Below are positions 7,854 to 10,555 of a stretch of DNA of 10,555 nt, piece by piece. Both the position numbers and the translations under genes were made by a program. This DNA comes from Candidatus Nanopelagicales bacterium (GTDB taxonomy: Bacteria > Actinomycetota > Actinomycetes > S36-B12 > UBA5976), in assembly GCA_023254955.1 (NCBI GenBank), contig JALRKC010000021.1, positions 1-10,555 of the forward strand. Direction: 5' to 3'. Numbering within the stretch: position 1 is the stretch's first letter; each line of letters starts with the position of its first letter. Under the pieces are notes generated by a model, which saw only the letters and a program-made list of their open reading frames with translations, searched no databases and was not told the DNA's origin.

Positions 7854-7861
7854 ATTTGAAG

Positions 7862-8719
7862 TTGCGCACATCACTCAACGGAGTAAAAACCGCCTTCCTC
7901 TTAGGAGCACTCAGCGCCCTAATTCTCTTCGTTGCCGTAACCCTCGGTGGTCAAAATGGTTTAGCCATTGGTCTGGTAATCGCTCTTGCCACAAATGGAT
8001 TTGCTTACTTCAATTCAGACAAATTAGCTCTTCGCGCGATGCGCGCCTACCCAGCAGACGATGCTAATGCTCCAGTTTTAATGCGAATAGTTCGCGAGCT
8101 TTCTATGAAGGCAAATAAACCAATGCCAAGGGTTTATATTTCTCCAACCGAATCGCCAAATGCCTTTGCCACTGGTCGAAATCCCAAAAATGCTGCAGTT
8201 TGCGCCACAGAAGGCATTATGAAATTACTCAATGAAAGAGAACTGCGCGGAGTAATTGGCCATGAACTTGCACATGTTTATAACCGAGATATTTTGACCG
8301 CATCGGTTGCCGCAACTTTATCTAGCTTCCTTATGTATATGGTGCAATTCTTCTGGTTCTTCGGCGGAAACAGAAGAGGTAACCCAATCGCGGGAATGGC
8401 ACTATTAATTATTGGCCCGCTAGCCGCATCACTATTACAAATGGCAATTGGACGAAGCCGCGAATATGCAGCAGATGAAGATGGCGCGGTGATTACTCAA
8501 GATCCACTATCTCTGGCAAGCGCCCTGCAAAAAATTGACGCAGGAGTCTCCAGAGCACCATTAAGACCAACACCACAAACTGAAGCTGCAAGTTCCATGA
8601 TGATCGCAAATCCATTTCGTGGCTCAGGCATGGCAAGACTCTTTTCAACTCACCCTCCGACCAAAGATCGGGTCAATCGCCTTGAAGCAATGCATATCAA
8701 GATGCAGCGTGGCTTCTAA
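7862..8719 (+). CDS. htpX: HtpX family membrane zinc metalloprotease
   Basis: HtpX is an M48-family endopeptidase of the cytoplasmic membrane that degrades damaged or misfolded membrane proteins. From the TTG at 7862 it has 285 residues, the usual length. Two hydrophobic helices lie near residues 9-28 and 32-49, and two more near 148-168 and 178-195. The zinc motif HELAH (134-138) sits in GHELAHVYNRDIL, and the third ligand is E201 in SREYAADE. YFNSDKLALRAM, PNAFATGRNP and LFSTHPPTKDR are family blocks, the order and wording close to mycobacterial HtpX. TTG 7856 would add two residues but is too close to the AAGGA site. It is transcribed divergently from korA, with a candidate promoter and an inverted repeat between them. 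No stress-regulator site is identifiable. Confidence 0.93.
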   Translation: MRTSLNGVKTAFLLGALSALILFVAVTLGGQNGLAIGLVIALATNGFAYFNSDKLALRAMRAYPADDANAPVLMRIVRELSMKANKPMPRVYISPTESPNAFATGRNPKNAAVCATEGIMKLLNERELRGVIGHELAHVYNRDILTASVAATLSSFLMYMVQFFWFFGGNRRGNPIAGMALLIIGPLAASLLQMAIGRSREYAADEDGAVITQDPLSLASALQKIDAGVSRAPLRPTPQTEAASSMMIANPFRGSGMARLFSTHPPTKDRVNRLEAMHIKMQRGF

Positions 8720-8761
8720 AAATTACTAAACAGTAAGATTGCAAGTCGCGCCGTAAGAAAA

Positions 8762-8844
8762 GGTAGCTTGCCCGAGCGGCCAAAGGGAGCAGACTGTAAA
8801 TCTGCCGGCTTATGCCTTCAGTGGTTCGAATCCACTAGCTACCA
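8762..8844 (+). tRNA. tRNA-Tyr (anticodon GTA)
   Basis: The gene folds as a class II tRNA. The acceptor arm GGTAGCT pairs fully with AGCTACC (8837-8843), with discriminator A at 8844. The anticodon stem GCAGA/TCTGC encloses CTGTAAA, giving anticodon GTA at 8796-8798. A long variable arm has the stem GGC/GCC around TTAT, as expected for bacterial tRNA-Tyr, and the T arm is AGTGG-TTCGAAT-CCACT. The 3' CCA is not encoded (the next bases are CAA), so it must be added by the CCA-adding enzyme, which is common in actinobacteria. Confidence 0.96.
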
Positions 8845-8859
8845 CAAGTAGTCAGAGTA

Positions 8860-8882
8860 TTTACTAGCAGATTGATAGTAAA
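8860..8882 (+). repeat. Perfect 7-bp inverted repeat just upstream of the TipAS-domain gene
   Basis: TTTACTA (8860-8866) and TAGTAAA (8876-8882) are perfect reverse complements around a nine-base centre. The second arm ends eight bases before the ATG at 8891 and contains -10-like bases (TAGTAA). It could be an operator or a weak hairpin after the tRNA gene. It has no GC stem and no T-run, so it is not a good intrinsic terminator. Confidence 0.45.
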
Positions 8883-8890
8883 GTAAAACT

Positions 8891-9262
8891 ATGAAAAGTT
8901 ATGAACAGGAAGTAAGAGATCGCTGGGGTGACACCGACGCTTATAAGCAATCAATAAACAAAACGGCAAAATACTCAAAATCTGACTTTGCTGCTGCTAA
9001 AGCTGAACAAGGAGCCGCAGTTAAGATTTTCTTGGAGGCATTCCGGGAGAAGCTGGAACCTCAGTCGGAAAAAGCCCAAGCTGCCGTTCTTGCCCATCGT
9101 GACGCTATTACAAAGTGGTTTTATGATTGTTCAATAGAAATGCAAATGAACTTAGCAGCAATGTACTTACAAGATTCAAGATTTAAAAAATATTACGATG
9201 ATCACGCCAGTGGACTTGCTCAATATATTCACGATGCAATCATGGTGCAGCCAAATTCATGA
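8891..9262 (+). CDS. Stand-alone TipAS-domain protein (antibiotic-recognition fold, no MerR domain)
   Basis: The 123-residue protein is the TipAS ligand-binding domain, known from the C-terminal half of the Streptomyces regulator TipAL, which binds thiopeptide antibiotics. It starts with YEQEVRDRWGDTDAYKQS (residues 4-21) and contains AHRDAITKWFYDCSIEM (68-84) and DSRFKKYYDDHASGLAQYIHDAI (95-117), matching TipAS end to end. There is no MerR helix-turn-helix: only 46 bases separate it from the tRNA, so it resembles the short TipAS form, not the full activator. The cysteine in YDC is kept (C80), but the second TipAS cysteine seven residues later, remembered as the thiopeptide attachment site, is N87 here. 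It probably binds a ligand non-covalently; ligand and role are unknown. No clear ribosome site is visible; a leaderless message is possible. The downstream redox gene follows after 29 bases. Confidence 0.85.
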   Translation: MKSYEQEVRDRWGDTDAYKQSINKTAKYSKSDFAAAKAEQGAAVKIFLEAFREKLEPQSEKAQAAVLAHRDAITKWFYDCSIEMQMNLAAMYLQDSRFKKYYDDHASGLAQYIHDAIMVQPNS

Positions 9263-9277
9263 AATGATTTCAACAGC

Positions 9278-9283
9278 GAGGTG
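9278..9283 (+). promoter_or_regulatory. Ribosome binding site of the mycoredoxin-like gene
   Basis: GAGGTG eight bases before the ATG at 9292, in the short gap after the TipAS-domain gene. It supports this ATG. Confidence 0.7.
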
Positions 9284-9291
9284 CCGCAATT

Positions 9292-9543
9292 ATGAATAAA
9301 ATAACGGTTTATAGCGCTGATTGGTGTGGGGATTGCCGTAGGTCAAAGCGATTACTTGACTCATTGGGTGTTGAGTACCACGAAATTAATGTTGAAGAAG
9401 ATCCAACCGCATCAGAAAAAGTTATCGAAATAAATGGGGGAGTTAGGTCCATTCCAGTTATAGTTTTTTCAGACGGGTCACACTTAACTGAGCCATCTGA
9501 CAATGCGCTAAAGGCAAAACTAGCAGAATTGAATTTAATCTGA
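9292..9543 (+). CDS. Mycoredoxin / glutaredoxin-like thiol-disulfide oxidoreductase
   Basis: This 83-residue cytoplasmic protein has a complete glutaredoxin fold. The first strand, ITVYSADW, leads into the redox motif CGDC (C12 and C15), followed by RRSKRLLDSLGVEYHEINVE. The cis-proline is P55 in VRSIPVIVF, and the DGS...TEPS loop (61-69) corresponds to the thiol-binding side. In actinobacteria such proteins (mycoredoxins) reduce mixed disulfides with mycothiol. The best known use CGYC, but CGDC also occurs in actinobacterial relatives. Spacing of 29 bases and the same strand suggest cotranscription with the TipAS-domain gene. It ends 24 bases before the converging EamA gene, and I see no hairpin terminator in that gap. 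Partner thiol is inference. Confidence 0.88.
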   Translation: MNKITVYSADWCGDCRRSKRLLDSLGVEYHEINVEEDPTASEKVIEINGGVRSIPVIVFSDGSHLTEPSDNALKAKLAELNLI

Positions 9544-9567
9544 TTTAGCAAAAAATGAAACAATAAT

Positions 9568-10533
9568 TCAAACTTTTTCAATTTGATATTCTTGATTTGA
9601 AGAAGCAAGGCTTTGTAGCACTAGAGCAGTGCAAACTAAGGCAATACCAATCCATCCAATTGTTGAAATAGATTCATTTAAAACAATAAATCCAAGTAAG
9701 GTTGCCGTTACAGGATCTGCCAAAAGTAAAGTGGCAGTAGGGCCTGCGGTTAATCCTTTTAAGCCGATTATGTACAAAACATTTGCCAAAGCCATAGTTA
9801 TTAACCCCAGGTATATAGCCAGAGTTAAACCACTTGTAGTTAGAACCCAAGAGAAATCTTGATTAATCATGAGTGGCGCTAAAACAACTGTTCCAAGCAG
9901 GTAAGAGATAGCAGGTAATTCAATAGCATTTGCTCCCTTGCTTAACTGAATTTTTGCTGCTGTCGTGTAAGTGCCAATTGCAAAACCGGCACCTAAAGCT
10001 AGAAGAATCCCATCAGGGTCGATTATTGATATTTGATTAACTGATCGAATTGTTAAGCCCAATATTGCCAATGCGGTAGCACCAAACCAAAGCGCATTCA
10101 ATTTTTCTTTTAGGAATATTCTTCCAATTAAGCCGGCAAAAATTGGCGCAGCTCCAACTGTAATTAAAGTACTAAGTGCAACACCGGAGCGTTGAATTGC
10201 ACCGAAAAACAAGGGTTGGTAGGAGCCAGCAGTCATTGCCATAACCCAAACAACTGGGCTGGTTATTAACTTAAAGGTTCGAAACAAATCACCCTTGAAA
10301 AACGGAATCACTAGCAACAGAAATATTGCACCCAGAAACAATCTGGCAAATCCAGCACTAGCACCACTTAAACTCGCCGGTCCAAGCGCAACTGCGGTGC
10401 CAGCTGTGCCAAAAAAGAAACCCGCACCCAAAACATAAAGTGCATGCTTATTTAGATGCAGAAAAGTCCTTTGATCAAAATAATTAATCTGTTGTTCACC
10501 TAATTTTAGTGAAATCTCGTAAGAAATACTCAA
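9568..10533 (-). CDS. EamA-family (DMT superfamily) permease
   Basis: This membrane protein has about ten hydrophobic helices arranged as two EamA repeats: FGTAGTAVALGP near residues 41-52 opens the first and DGILLALGAGFAIGTYTTAAK near 173-193 the second. FLKEKL (138-143) and VLNESIS (282-288) are typical ends of each repeat. Members export metabolites or drugs; the substrate cannot be told. It is related to, but distinct from, the RarD protein in this window. The start is uncertain. TTG 10533 gives 321 residues but has no ribosome site and adds about 28 hydrophilic residues before the first helix. A CTG at 10461 has AAAGGA five bases upstream but is a rare start. TTG 10431 would cut into the first helix. 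Confidence 0.82.
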   Translation of the reverse strand: MSISYEISLKLGEQQINYFDQRTFLHLNKHALYVLGAGFFFGTAGTAVALGPASLSGASAGFARLFLGAIFLLLVIPFFKGDLFRTFKLITSPVVWVMAMTAGSYQPLFFGAIQRSGVALSTLITVGAAPIFAGLIGRIFLKEKLNALWFGATALAILGLTIRSVNQISIIDPDGILLALGAGFAIGTYTTAAKIQLSKGANAIELPAISYLLGTVVLAPLMINQDFSWVLTTSGLTLAIYLGLITMALANVLYIIGLKGLTAGPTATLLLADPVTATLLGFIVLNESISTIGWIGIALVCTALVLQSLASSNQEYQIEKV

Positions 10534-10555
10534 AAATGGCGATCAACGAGGGAGC

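Noticed and set aside
8762..8890. tRNA-Tyr as an integration site for a mobile element carrying the TipAS gene
   Set aside because: No integrase, no direct repeat of the tRNA 3' end seen downstream in the window, and the flanking genes look like ordinary host genes.
9541..9600. Intrinsic terminator between the converging redox and EamA genes
   Set aside because: The 24-base gap and its edges are AT-rich with A- and T-runs but no convincing GC stem.
9309..9608. Minus-strand 99-codon frame antisense to the mycoredoxin-like gene
   Set aside because: The plus-strand protein has a complete CxxC fold and a good ribosome site; the antisense frame has no recognisable content.

Overview
The window is a compact, AT-rich stretch of a bacterial chromosome. 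Gene families and order point to a small-genome actinobacterium: nuoM-nuoN, a long-chain polyprenyl diphosphate synthase, rarD, korB-korA, htpX, then a mycoredoxin-like protein. The NuoN hydrophilic loop, KorA, KorB and HtpX all read like Mycobacterium or Streptomyces proteins, but the coding sequence is far more AT-rich than in those genera and the spacers are tiny. This fits streamlined freshwater actinobacteria (the acI / Nanopelagicales group). That placement is inference from gene content and remembered homologues, not from a search.

Layout. From the left edge to 3965 (+ strand) runs the end of a complex I operon: nuoM, nuoN and a polyprenyl synthase, coupled by 4-nt overlap or stop-codon/ribosome-site sharing. 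The nuoM N-terminus lies in a different frame from the rest of the gene and appears to carry an out-of-frame deletion of about 41 bp. From 3966 to 7764 (- strand) lies a tightly packed korA-korB-rarD unit. It encodes a two-subunit 2-oxoacid (probably 2-oxoglutarate):ferredoxin oxidoreductase and a RarD-type permease. It meets the complex I operon stop-to-stop with no base between. A 91-97 bp divergent region separates korA from htpX (+), a membrane zinc protease; it holds a plausible htpX promoter and a 7-bp inverted repeat. A class II tRNA-Tyr(GTA) follows, then a stand-alone TipAS-type ligand-binding protein and a small mycoredoxin/glutaredoxin-like protein, both on +. An EamA-family (DMT) permease on - fills the right end, with an uncertain start.

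How the genes work together. Complex I, the polyprenyl synthase (likely the menaquinone tail) and KorAB (TCA-cycle oxidation of a 2-oxoacid with ferredoxin as acceptor) form a central respiratory block. HtpX (membrane protein quality control) and the mycoredoxin-like protein (thiol redox) are stress or housekeeping functions, and RarD and EamA are exporters of unknown substrate.

I see no CRISPR array, insertion sequence, phage gene, toxin-antitoxin pair or clear intrinsic terminator, and no gene-free stretch over 300 bases. No wholly new system is evident. The observations most worth following are the nuoM frame break, the TipAS protein lacking a DNA-binding domain, and the two operator-like inverted repeats.
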